DNA of 64,000 bases from Sulfurovum sp. (GTDB taxonomy: Bacteria; Campylobacterota; Campylobacteria; Campylobacterales; Sulfurovaceae): positions 1 through 64,000 of the forward strand of contig JAAXPZ010000024.1 in assembly GCA_012329065.1 (NCBI GenBank), written 5' to 3'. Position numbers and translations under genes: made by a program. The notes under the pieces were generated by a model. The model saw nothing but the letters and a program-made list of their open reading frames with translations. It did no database searches and had not been told where the DNA came from. Position 1 is the first letter of the stretch; each line of letters opens with the position of its first letter. Below, one piece after another: positions 10,239 to 19,400 of this stretch.

Positions 10239-12737
10239 ATGAGAGCTTATACAAATACTCGTCGTTTCCTAGCACCCATAGAGACAATAACTGGCAAGGT
10301 ACAATGGATAGGGATAATTGTTTTAGCAGTCATGATTGTAATGGCAATATTGGCTCCATATATAGCGGGATTTCTTCCAGATACAGAAGTGTGTGATCCC
10401 TTCGCTGAGCCAAGCAGTACTCATATTCTTGGTTGTGATGATGCGGGACATGACCTCTTGTCACAACTTCTATTTGGAGCCAGAATATCACTTTTTGTAG
10501 GCTTGTCAGTTGCAGCTTTTTCTACATTTATAGCAGTAGTGTTGGCAATAATTGCAGGATTTTCAGGTGGCTGGCTTGACAAGTTAATTATGCGTATTGT
10601 GGATATAGTTTTGTCTTTACCGTTTTTGCCTCTAGTAATAGTTCTTGGAGTGGTACTTGGTGCTTCATTGATAACACAGATTATTGTTATATCTATAGTT
10701 ATGTGGGCTCAGCCTGTGAGAGAACTAAGGTCACAGATACTCTCCATCCGCTCTTTTGGTTTTGTGGAAGCGTCTAGATCTATGGGAGCAAATGGTCGCT
10801 ATATCGGGGTGCATCATATTTTGCCTGAACTAGCTCCTCTCATTGTGCCACAGTTTGTTCGTATAGCACACTCAGCCATACTTATTGAAACTTCATTGAG
10901 TTTCTTAGGGCTTGGTGATCCGACTCAAACAAGTTGGGGAACTATACTTTATCACGCCAATGTCAGAACAGCATTTCTCACAGGGTCTTGGGTGTACTGG
11001 ATAGTTCCAGCTGGACTTGCTGTGTCTCTTACTGTAACGGCATTGGCATTTATCGGATTTGGATACGATGCATCATTATCTCACAGGATTGCCAAGCGAA
11101 AGCAAAAGCAGAGGATACCCAAGGCAGAAAAAGCACCTGATGCTAGCAAAGCATTGTCGATTCGTGAGCTGCAGGTAGTATATCATTCAGAATTAGGTGA
11201 GACCAAGGCTGTGCAGGGCGTTGATTTAGACTTGGAAAACGGAGAACTTTTGGGGCTTGTAGGTGAGAGCGGGTCTGGTAAAACTACTGTAGCACTGGCA
11301 GTTTTGCGACTACTCAGATCATCAGCACAAGTTACAAATGGAGAAATTTTGCTTCAAGGTCAGAGTATTTTGGATATAAATGATGAGTCTGTGCGTAAGT
11401 TGCGTGGCAAGAAGCTAGCATTGATTCCTCAGAGTGCCATGAATGCACTAAATCCAGTGATGAACATAGGTGTTCAGATTGCTGAGTCACTAGACAGAGG
11501 CAAGAGACTGAATAGTAAAGAGAAAAAAGAAGAGATAGTAAAATGGCTTCAAAGAGTAGGGCTTGAGCCAAAACATGCAAAGAGCTATCCTCATGAGCTA
11601 TCTGGAGGCATGCGTCAAAGAGCAGTAATTGCTATTGCTATTTGCAATACTCCAGATATTGTAATCGCAGATGAACCTACTACAGGGCTAGATGTACTAG
11701 TACAAGAGGAGATCATGGAGTTATTATTGTATCTACGCCAAAGCCTAAACCTCTCTATACTCTTTGTCACACATAATCTACCTCTAATCGCTCGCCATGC
11801 AGATTGCTTGGCTGTTATGTATGAAGGTGAGATAGTCGATAGTGGAAGTGTAGAGCAGCTGTTAACAATGCCCACACATAAACATACAAGAGATTTATTT
11901 AAAAGCTTACCAAAAATAGATGAGCAAAAGCGTTGGGCTAACAGCAGTGTTTTGGCAAAAAGTTCTATCGTCTCCCTGAAGAATATTTCAAAATTATTTC
12001 ATAACTATAATGCTTTAGGACTAAAGGTGGGTAGTCCACACCACGCATTAAAAAATATATGTTTGGAGTTGCATGCAGGTGAGAAACTTGGTCTAGTAGG
12101 TGGTAGTGGTGCAGGTAAATCTACAATCGCTCTTATAATCATGGGGATGACCTATGTAGATAGTGGCGAGGTTCGATTTAATAATAAAATACTAAATAAT
12201 CGAAAAGACTATCAGCAGTTGTCCAAAGTAGTACATATGGTATTTCAAGACCCATATCAGTCCATGCGTAACTCTATGTCTATTCGTGATGTTGTAGCAG
12301 AACCTTTGAGAATACGAGGAATAAGTGACATGGAAGAGATGGAAGTCAGAGTAAAAGAAGCACTGGAGCGGGTGCATTTACCAAATGACGGGGATTTTAT
12401 ATCGAGGCTTCCCGTTGCACTCTCAGGCGGACAAAGGCAAAGGGTAGCTTTTGCTCGTGCAATCATTAGTAATCCATTGGTGATAATAGCTGATGAGCCT
12501 ACCTCTATGCTCGATCAATCGATACGAATGGAGATTATGGAACTCATGGAAGATTTGCGTCTTGGTCTAGGGACAGCATTTTTATTTATTACTCATGATA
12601 TAGTCTTGGCACGACATTTTTGTGACAGAATAGTAGTATTGAAAGATGGAGAGATAGTTGAGCAAGGGGAAGCAGATAGTCTTATATCTTCGCCAGTCCA
12701 TTCTTACACTCAAGCTCTGATTGGTGCAGCGTCTTGA
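10239..12737 (+). CDS. Fused DppC-type permease plus two ABC ATPase domains
   Basis: One 832-residue protein joins three functions that are usually separate. About residues 1-290 form a DppC-class permease (ILGCDDAGHDLLSQLLFGARIS, then EAA loop near VEASRSMGANGRYIGVHHILP). About residues 305-565 are a first ABC domain (Walker A GESGSGKT, signature LSGGMRQR, Walker B IVIADEP). About residues 590-830 are a second ABC domain (Walker A GGSGAGKS, signature LSGGQRQR, Walker B VIIADEP). Start ATG 10239 lies four bases after the preceding stop; upstream TTG and GTG codons are possible. With the upstream DppB-type protein this gives a complete importer from two polypeptides. No frame break is seen across the domain junctions. 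Confidence 0.88.
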   Translation: MRAYTNTRRFLAPIETITGKVQWIGIIVLAVMIVMAILAPYIAGFLPDTEVCDPFAEPSSTHILGCDDAGHDLLSQLLFGARISLFVGLSVAAFSTFIAVVLAIIAGFSGGWLDKLIMRIVDIVLSLPFLPLVIVLGVVLGASLITQIIVISIVMWAQPVRELRSQILSIRSFGFVEASRSMGANGRYIGVHHILPELAPLIVPQFVRIAHSAILIETSLSFLGLGDPTQTSWGTILYHANVRTAFLTGSWVYWIVPAGLAVSLTVTALAFIGFGYDASLSHRIAKRKQKQRIPKAEKAPDASKALSIRELQVVYHSELGETKAVQGVDLDLENGELLGLVGESGSGKTTVALAVLRLLRSSAQVTNGEILLQGQSILDINDESVRKLRGKKLALIPQSAMNALNPVMNIGVQIAESLDRGKRLNSKEKKEEIVKWLQRVGLEPKHAKSYPHELSGGMRQRAVIAIAICNTPDIVIADEPTTGLDVLVQEEIMELLLYLRQSLNLSILFVTHNLPLIARHADCLAVMYEGEIVDSGSVEQLLTMPTHKHTRDLFKSLPKIDEQKRWANSSVLAKSSIVSLKNISKLFHNYNALGLKVGSPHHALKNICLELHAGEKLGLVGGSGAGKSTIALIIMGMTYVDSGEVRFNNKILNNRKDYQQLSKVVHMVFQDPYQSMRNSMSIRDVVAEPLRIRGISDMEEMEVRVKEALERVHLPNDGDFISRLPVALSGGQRQRVAFARAIISNPLVIIADEPTSMLDQSIRMEIMELMEDLRLGLGTAFLFITHDIVLARHFCDRIVVLKDGEIVEQGEADSLISSPVHSYTQALIGAAS

Positions 12738-14008
12738 ATCTAAGATATATATTGATATTTATTTTTATGACAAGTTTTGCACATTCCCACTTCATGGTAG
12801 ATATGAAGAGTCGTAAGATCCAAATAATGATGCATGAGGAAAACAAGACAGTTGCTGTATTGCAGTTACCACTTGTTTTGGCATATGCCAAAGAGCTATC
12901 CAAAAGATCAGTAGATGAAGTATTTACAGCACCGTTTGTAAAACATGAGCTTGTAGCAGGGCGTACATATTATCGCCTAGATACTACAGAAGCTAAAAAT
13001 AATCCGAAAAAATTTATCAGTTTTTTATTGAGAGATATTGAATTTGAAATAAATGACAAGGTAGTCAAGCCTACAGAGCATAAATTTTTCATAGTAGATA
13101 CACACAGAGAACAAAACAGTAGTGACTCGAAAGCAATTACTAATATTGGACCAGACTTATTATTGTTTGAAGATCAAAAGATGCCCATAGATCCATATAT
13201 CGTCGGAACGCTAGCTATCGCCTCATTTATATTGCCAGAGACTGAAAAAGCTGACAACATAGCTGTAAAACTATTATCCCCATCTTTTCGAGTACCAGAG
13301 GGTAAATATTTTTCTACAGAAATTATAGATAAAAGATCTAGTAGACCTATAGTTTTTTCATTTAAGGGATTGACATTTCCACAAGTGACATTATCTGGAA
13401 GTCATATGGAGTCGTTTTGGCATTTTGTACAGCAAGGTATGTATCATATATTAATTGGTTTTGACCATATATTGTTTGTTTTATGCTTGGGGCTTGCAGC
13501 TGTGAGCCCAACGGCATTGTTTTGGTCGGTTACTGGATTTACTATAGGTCACTCTGCGTCTTTAGCAGCAGGCACATTAGGCTTTGTCCTAAATACAACA
13601 TGGTTTATCCCAGCAATCGAATTTTTAGTAGCATTCTCTATTGTCATAATGGCAACACTGGTTATTTTGAAAAAAAGAGGCAGTGTGGGGTTTTGGATGG
13701 CAACTGCTTTGGGGGTTCTTCATGGTTTTGGCTTCTCTTTTATGCTGATGAATATGATTGGCAGCTATGATGCAAGCCCTATCGTGCCACTCCTAGGCTT
13801 CAATATAGGCGTAGAGATAGGGCAACTGGCTATTGTAGCAACACTTTTTTTGCTTCTATTTTTAGTAAATATCTTTGCCCGCAAGCTAACAAGATTTTTG
13901 CGTTATGGTATAGTGATGTTTGCCTTTGTATCTGCAGCAGTTATGCTGTTTGATAGAGGAGCCATACTAGTCAAGCTATTTGATATTAGCCAGAAAACCG
14001 TTTTATAG
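12734..14008 (+). CDS. HupE/UreJ-family membrane protein with N-terminal periplasmic domain
   Basis: 424 residues, TTG start overlapping the previous stop (TTGA). A signal-like segment (about 3-17) is followed by a mainly beta, probably periplasmic domain of about 200 residues. The C-terminal half has six or more transmembrane helices with the HupE/UreJ hallmarks HILIGFDHILFVL, FTIGHSASL and LGVLHGFGFSF, whose His and Asp residues are candidate metal ligands. HupE/UreJ proteins are linked to nickel or cobalt uptake for hydrogenase or urease. Its place at the end of an ABC import operon points to metal transport. The specific metal is not known. Confidence 0.82.
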   Translation: MNLRYILIFIFMTSFAHSHFMVDMKSRKIQIMMHEENKTVAVLQLPLVLAYAKELSKRSVDEVFTAPFVKHELVAGRTYYRLDTTEAKNNPKKFISFLLRDIEFEINDKVVKPTEHKFFIVDTHREQNSSDSKAITNIGPDLLLFEDQKMPIDPYIVGTLAIASFILPETEKADNIAVKLLSPSFRVPEGKYFSTEIIDKRSSRPIVFSFKGLTFPQVTLSGSHMESFWHFVQQGMYHILIGFDHILFVLCLGLAAVSPTALFWSVTGFTIGHSASLAAGTLGFVLNTTWFIPAIEFLVAFSIVIMATLVILKKRGSVGFWMATALGVLHGFGFSFMLMNMIGSYDASPIVPLLGFNIGVEIGQLAIVATLFLLLFLVNIFARKLTRFLRYGIVMFAFVSAAVMLFDRGAILVKLFDISQKTVL

Positions 14009-14019
14009 GAGGATTTGTT

Positions 14020-14631
14020 ATGAAAAAAAAATTATTGTGTATTCAGTCACATTATGGAAAGCCACCAAAGCTATTTCAAAAAGCAAAAAAACGCGATGAT
14101 ACCATAGTTATCCGACAGTCGCAACTGAGCAGTAGAGATATCACAGATGCTACAGCACTAATTACAACCATGCATTTAGACCAAATAGGTATGATGGAGT
14201 TTTCCAAAGAGTTAGAAGTATTTTTAGAAAGAGGTGGGCGATGGTTCTTTAACGGACATATGATGCGTCCGCTAGTGTATGATCTAAAAAATTATATTTA
14301 TATAGACGAGGGTGGAGATAGAGAGTCGTTAAGGCTAACAGAACTCAGTGACCATTTTGTATTTAAAGACATAAGTAGGGATGCTTTCTTGGAACGCAAA
14401 GGAGTGGCAGGATTTTATGGCAGAGGTCACAACCCTATGCCCAAAGGTGCAGTAGCCATCACGGGAGTAGGGCGTAAAAAAGCTCCTATCGACTGGGTAT
14501 GTAAGTTTGGAACAGAAGGAGAGTTTTTTTCTCACTCTGGAAATGATATCTGGGGTGCCATAGGCAAGGGAGAGATGCAGAATAGACTATTAGAGAATAT
14601 TATCACTTGGGTTACGAAGGAGGAGTCATGA
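14020..14631 (+). CDS. Rossmann-like (class I glutamine amidotransferase/ThuA-like fold) protein, function unknown
   Basis: 203 residues, no signal peptide or membrane segment, preceded by a strong AGGAGG site. A short beta-strand start (KKLLCIQSH), a central ALITTMHLDQIGM stretch and FLERGGRWFFNGHM recall ThuA/GATase1-like folds, where a glycine-rich turn precedes a strand. No clear catalytic Cys-His-Glu triad is visible. It resembles the next gene in length and in the pattern of a hydrophobic strand, a glycine-rich turn and a C-terminal LLENIITWV-type helix, suggesting an old duplication. It follows HupE/UreJ by 11 bases, within the same operon. The function is not recognised. Confidence 0.7.
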   Translation: MKKKLLCIQSHYGKPPKLFQKAKKRDDTIVIRQSQLSSRDITDATALITTMHLDQIGMMEFSKELEVFLERGGRWFFNGHMMRPLVYDLKNYIYIDEGGDRESLRLTELSDHFVFKDISRDAFLERKGVAGFYGRGHNPMPKGAVAITGVGRKKAPIDWVCKFGTEGEFFSHSGNDIWGAIGKGEMQNRLLENIITWVTKEES

Positions 14632-15242
14632 GTATTTTAGCCATACAGCCTGGAGCATCATATCACATAGAAAGCCTAGAAGCCGAAAGATTTAGCCATT
14701 ATTTTGATAAGATATTGAGACCAGAAGAGTTAGACAGTGTTTTATTGGAGAAGTACTCTGTTCTTATCGTCCCTTGCCGTACACCTGCTGCCAGAATGAT
14801 TCCACACAAAGAGTTATTGCTTTCATATTTGGATAAAGGCGGAACAATAGTTGCAACTGGCGAGAGTCATTCTGAACTATGGCTACCTTCAGTTAAGTTT
14901 CATGAACAAGATACAAACTACTGGTGGTGGCTTGAAAAAGATAGTGACTTGGGTGTATCTGTAGCAAAACCTGAACATTCACTTTTTAAATATATCGACA
15001 AGCAAGCACTTACTTGGCATTTGCATGGATGGTTCGAGGTGCCTGATGGCGTTGAGGTACTTGCTGTCAACGCAGAAGAGAAGCCGATACTCTACATAGA
15101 CGAAGCTACAACAAATGGTCAAATGGTCATTACAAGCCTAGATCCTTTTTATCATCATGGAAGTAGATTCATGCCATCATCCACATCTTTTCTAGATGGG
15201 TTTTTACCATGGGTTAGAGACAAGTTGGATGTAGAAAATTAA
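14628..15242 (+). CDS. Second GATase1/ThuA-like protein, function unknown
   Basis: 204 residues from ATG 14628, which overlaps the previous stop (ATGA) and has AAGGAGGAG upstream. Features are SVLIVPCRTPAARMIPHKELLLSYLDKGGTIVATGES, a strand-turn-strand typical of amidotransferase-like folds, and later GQMVITSLDPFYHHGSRFMP with several His residues. It is rich in Trp and His but has no recognisable active-site motif. Probably works with the preceding paralogue-like protein. A binding role for a metal chelate or its precursor is only a guess from operon context. Confidence 0.7.
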   Translation: MSILAIQPGASYHIESLEAERFSHYFDKILRPEELDSVLLEKYSVLIVPCRTPAARMIPHKELLLSYLDKGGTIVATGESHSELWLPSVKFHEQDTNYWWWLEKDSDLGVSVAKPEHSLFKYIDKQALTWHLHGWFEVPDGVEVLAVNAEEKPILYIDEATTNGQMVITSLDPFYHHGSRFMPSSTSFLDGFLPWVRDKLDVEN

Positions 15243-15265
15243 AAATATTGAGAAAGGAAGTATGC

Positions 15266-15296
15266 TATAATCTTTTTGATAATGAATGCAAAAATT
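15266..15296 (+). promoter_or_regulatory. Extended -10 promoter and Fur-like site before the DUF364 gene
   Basis: TGCTATAAT (extended -10; TATAAT at 15266-15271) is followed by GATAATGAATGCAAAAATT at 15278-15296, a partial match to a Fur operator. The 80-base gap and this signal suggest the DUF364 gene has its own iron-responsive promoter besides readthrough. Motif match by eye. Confidence 0.4.
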
Positions 15297-15322
15297 AAAA
15301 CAATATCCATGAGGAGTATACT

Positions 15323-16333
15323 ATGTTAGATAAGAACTTAGAAGGGGTTGTATATATTTCAGCCTATAGTGAAGAGCTCAAAAATAAGTTTGATTTTGAG
15401 ATAAAACAATTACAGAGTTGTGGATGGGACATTGCTTTTGATGACAGAGAAGCAGATATATCTGTTATAGATTCTAGCCACATAGATATATTTGTGAGTA
15501 AACAGGATAGCCCATCAGCGTATATTGTAATATGTGAAGATGAAGCTGCTGCCAAAAAGTTTGACGCTATAGCTCCAGATGCATTCTCTATGCTGAGTGT
15601 TTTGGGTGGTGGAGGACTGGAGCGTGCGTTGGTAGAGAGTATAGATACAGATGCCACCATAGATGAAGTTGTGATAGGTCTGAATTGGAGTATGATCATA
15701 GCAGGCAGATATTGTGGTGTTGCCCGTAGTCCATCTCGTGGTACCGAGGGAGCTAGAACTATCAGACCGCCTGAAGGGTTTAGAGGAAAGAGCCTTAAGT
15801 CCATTGCTAGGTTATTGCTTTCGTGTGATGAGCTATCGAGGTCTCTAGGGCTTGCAGCTGTCAATGCATTTTGGAACCTGCCACAAGATGATTACTCTGT
15901 GAGTCAAAAGAAAAGTTGGGGATTTGCGGGCTTGGAAGCACCTGGTGACGGAGTAGTGGTTATCGGTGATTTTGGTGCAAATATGAAACAGAGACTACCT
16001 ATGGCAAAAGTTATAGAGAGAGAGCCAAAACTTGGACAAGTAGCAGCAGAGAATGCTTCCGATATCATAAATAATACAAAAAAACTCATCATAACAGGAC
16101 AAACACTTGCCAATGGCAGCTTGGAGCCGATACTTAGATCTTCAAATGCAGTAGATATGCGTATGTTGCTGGGACCGAGTGTGCCTATGGCTCCAGTGAT
16201 GTTTGAATATGGACTAAACCAGCTAGGCGCTACCGCCATACATGATGTAGACGCCGCCAAAAATTTCGTTTCTGAGACAGGCAGCATGATAATGTTAGAT
16301 GAGATAGTACAAAAGATAAACATGTCATCTTAG
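15323..16333 (+). CDS. DUF364 (putative heavy-metal chelation domain) protein
   Basis: 336 residues, cytoplasmic, with an ATGAGGAG ribosome region. The part from about residue 110 matches DUF364. VVIGLNWSMIIAG opens the domain, and EGFRGKSLKSIARLLLSCDELSRSLGLAAVNA matches the family's conserved 'IGlAAiNA' segment. VVVIGDFGANMK and LIITGQTLANGSLEPILR are Rossmann-like glycine-rich turns, and LLGPSVPMAPVMFEYG matches the family C-terminal region. The N-terminal 100 residues are less typical. DUF364 proteins often sit beside metal or siderophore transport genes, and the domain is annotated as putative heavy-metal chelating; the biochemical role is unproven. Context here supports a role with the metal-chelate importer. 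Confidence 0.75.
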   Translation: MLDKNLEGVVYISAYSEELKNKFDFEIKQLQSCGWDIAFDDREADISVIDSSHIDIFVSKQDSPSAYIVICEDEAAAKKFDAIAPDAFSMLSVLGGGGLERALVESIDTDATIDEVVIGLNWSMIIAGRYCGVARSPSRGTEGARTIRPPEGFRGKSLKSIARLLLSCDELSRSLGLAAVNAFWNLPQDDYSVSQKKSWGFAGLEAPGDGVVVIGDFGANMKQRLPMAKVIEREPKLGQVAAENASDIINNTKKLIITGQTLANGSLEPILRSSNAVDMRMLLGPSVPMAPVMFEYGLNQLGATAIHDVDAAKNFVSETGSMIMLDEIVQKINMSS

Positions 16334-16357
16334 AACAGCACGACAAAAGATATTATA

Positions 16358-16380
16358 TTGATAATAGATTTAATAATCAA
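16358..16380. promoter_or_regulatory. Fur-like dyad upstream of the first subtilase
   Basis: TTGATAAT and AATAATCAA form an imperfect inverted repeat about 55 bases before the chosen subtilase start. The spacing and composition resemble the other Fur-like sites in the window. Weak evidence on its own. Confidence 0.35.
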
Positions 16381-16433
16381 TTATACTAGATGCTGGTATT
16401 ATGGCGTTTCTAATATCATTCAAAGGGTTGTGT

Positions 16434-19400
16434 ATGTTAAGAACTAAACATTTGATTACTAGCTATTTTGTTGCCAATGTGCTTTTAGGTGCTGTGAGTT
16501 TTGCTGAAATTGTAAAGATTTCTTCAAAGTCAAATAATAATATTATTCCACAAAAAAAGATAATATTTACAAAAACATCAAGCAATAGTGCCATGCAGGC
16601 AATGCAGTCTGTTGTAAAATTGCAACAAAAAGATGTGCCATATGCCAAAGGTGAAGCGATAATTATCATGAAGGAAGGATTGTCCTACGCTAACATATCA
16701 TCAATACTGTCAAGCAATGGTGCCAGTACAGTAAAAGAGTTTAAAACCTTATCAGCAAAAAATTCTGCTAGTTATCTGTTGATATCTTCGGTCAACTCTA
16801 CAGAAAATCTAATTAAAAGTCTAAAGAATAATCCAAATGTAAAGTCTATATCACCAAACTATAAGCGTAAAAAATCTGCCTTACCTAACGACAGTAGAAT
16901 TTCTGAGTCATGGGGATTGTACAATACAGGACAAAGCGTAAATGGTACACTAGGCACCGCTGATGCTGATATCAATGCTATAGGCGCATGGCGTGTGGAG
17001 ACCAATGCCTCTGAAACAGTTGTCGCTATTTTTGATTCTGGTGTTGACTATACACATGAAGATCTCAAAGATAATATGTGGAGAAATTCAGGCGAAACGG
17101 CAGGAGATGGAATAGATAATGATAGCAATGGATTCATCGATGATATACATGGCTACAATTTTGCTGCACAGAGCGATGGCAGTAATAGTGCAGATGTTAT
17201 GGATAGTGATGGACATGGCACGCATATCGCTGGTATCATAGGGGCAAAAGGAGACAATACAAAAGGCATCTCTGGTGTGAACTGGGATGTTAAGATGATG
17301 GCATTTAATATTTATAGACCAAGCGGCTTTACTTATGACAGTGATATACTCGAAGCGATAGAGTATTTGCTTGATATGAAATCTAAGGGTGAAAATATAG
17401 TTGCAGTCAATGCGTCTTATGGAGGCACTGGAGGAAGCCAAACTGATCCTATGAAAGATGCAATAAAAAGCCTTGGAGATGAGGGTATAGTTTTTGTAGT
17501 AGCAGCAGGGAATGATGGATACAATAATGATATCACACCAAGCTATCCAGCCTCATATAATACAGGAAACATCATAGCCGTGGGAGCATCGGATCAAAAT
17601 GATGAATTGGTATCTTGGTCACATCATGGGAAAAATAGTGTCGACATAGTAGCTCCGGGAGTCAATATACTAAGTACTCTTCCTGGGGGAGGAGTGGTCG
17701 ATACTTCAATATTTTCTGATGATATGGAAAGCGGTATGGGTAGCTGGATACATACTGGCAGTGGCGATACATGGGCAATAACTAATGAGAATGCCCAAAG
17801 TGGTACGCTGGCTTGGTCAGATAGCCCAGATGCTAATTATACTGCAAATGATGATGCTTCTTTATCTTATAGTACTGATATAGATTTATTAGCTTATGCG
17901 GGAGAGAGAATAGGGCTGGGTGCATGCCTAATGTATGAACTTGAAGATGGTTATGATTTCTTGTATGTTGAAGTATCAGGAAATAGTGGTACTAGCTGGA
18001 CAGAAGTGAGTAGATTTACTGGTTCTCAAAATGATTGGTTTTGTGCTGGTGTTGTTATTCCAGAAGATTTAAAAACGGCAAACTTTAGAATGAGATTTAG
18101 ACTAGATTCTGATGGTTCAGGTCATAGAGATGGAGTCTATATAGACGATATACGCATTGGTAGTCTTGGTGACTCTGCAGCTTATGGGTTTAAACAAGGA
18201 ACTTCAATGGCAACACCATATGTTACAGGAAGTATCGCACTAGTAGCCAAACAATTCCCTTCAGAAAATGTGTATCAAAGAATCAATCGTATCTATAGTG
18301 CAGCAGATAAGCTTAGTGCTCTCACAGATAAAGTAGCGACAGGAGCACGATTAAATATAGGAAATGCTATGCAGGCTGATATATCACTCAAGCCGATGAT
18401 TATAGATGTCAATAAAACTCAGGGATTGAAAACAGGTGATATTTTGACTATAGTTGGCATGGAGTTTGGTGCGTCTGAAGGTAAAGTCTATTTTGATGAC
18501 GCAAACAGCAGCAACCAGCCTGTTGAAGCGTTGATGCTAAGTTGGTCTGATGAAGAAATTATTGTAGAAGTTCCAGAAGGTGCAGGAAGATACCTCTCTA
18601 TAGAAACAGCATCAGGTGAGAAATCAGTCAACTCATTAATAGTTACAGCATGGGAACCAGTAGCACCCATAGTGACCGCTAGACAAGATGCGGCTGTAGC
18701 AACATACAATGATAAACTGTATGTTTTTTCAGGTTCAGCAGATAGTGACAATCTTTCCTCATCAGAAGTTTATGACGCACAGAATGATAGTTGGGAAGAC
18801 ATAGCCAATATTCCAACACCTAGAACACAAGCAGCAGCCGTAGCTCTAAACGATAAAATATATGTCATAGGCGGATTTGCAAATTATGTATCTGTGGATA
18901 CTGTAGAGTCCTATAATCCTGCTACCGATGAATGGAACAGTACTGTAGCACCCTTGCCACAAACTGTGCACGGAGGGCAGGCTGTCATACTCGAGGACTC
19001 ACTATATTTTGTAGCTGGGGTAAACAATTGGGCTTCAGTAAATACTCTATATAGATATAATGAAAGCAATAATACATGGTCAGAAATGGCAACACTCAAT
19101 ATCGCTAGATCTTGGCATGTTGCAGCAGTATTCAATGGCAAAATATATGCCTTTACAGGCTTTACAGATACATATGAGTGGACAAAAACAGTAGAAGAGT
19201 ATGATCCAGCCACAAACACCTGGACAACAAAATCAACAGAAATGCCTTCAGCTAGATGGGTTGGTGCAGGTGCTGCAAACAAGGATGGCATCATTATCGC
19301 AGGAGGACATACGGGACCAGATGAGGGGTATTTCCCAACCAACAATGTAATGTTTTATGATCCATCAACTGATGTTTGGAACCATAATAAAGACTCCATA

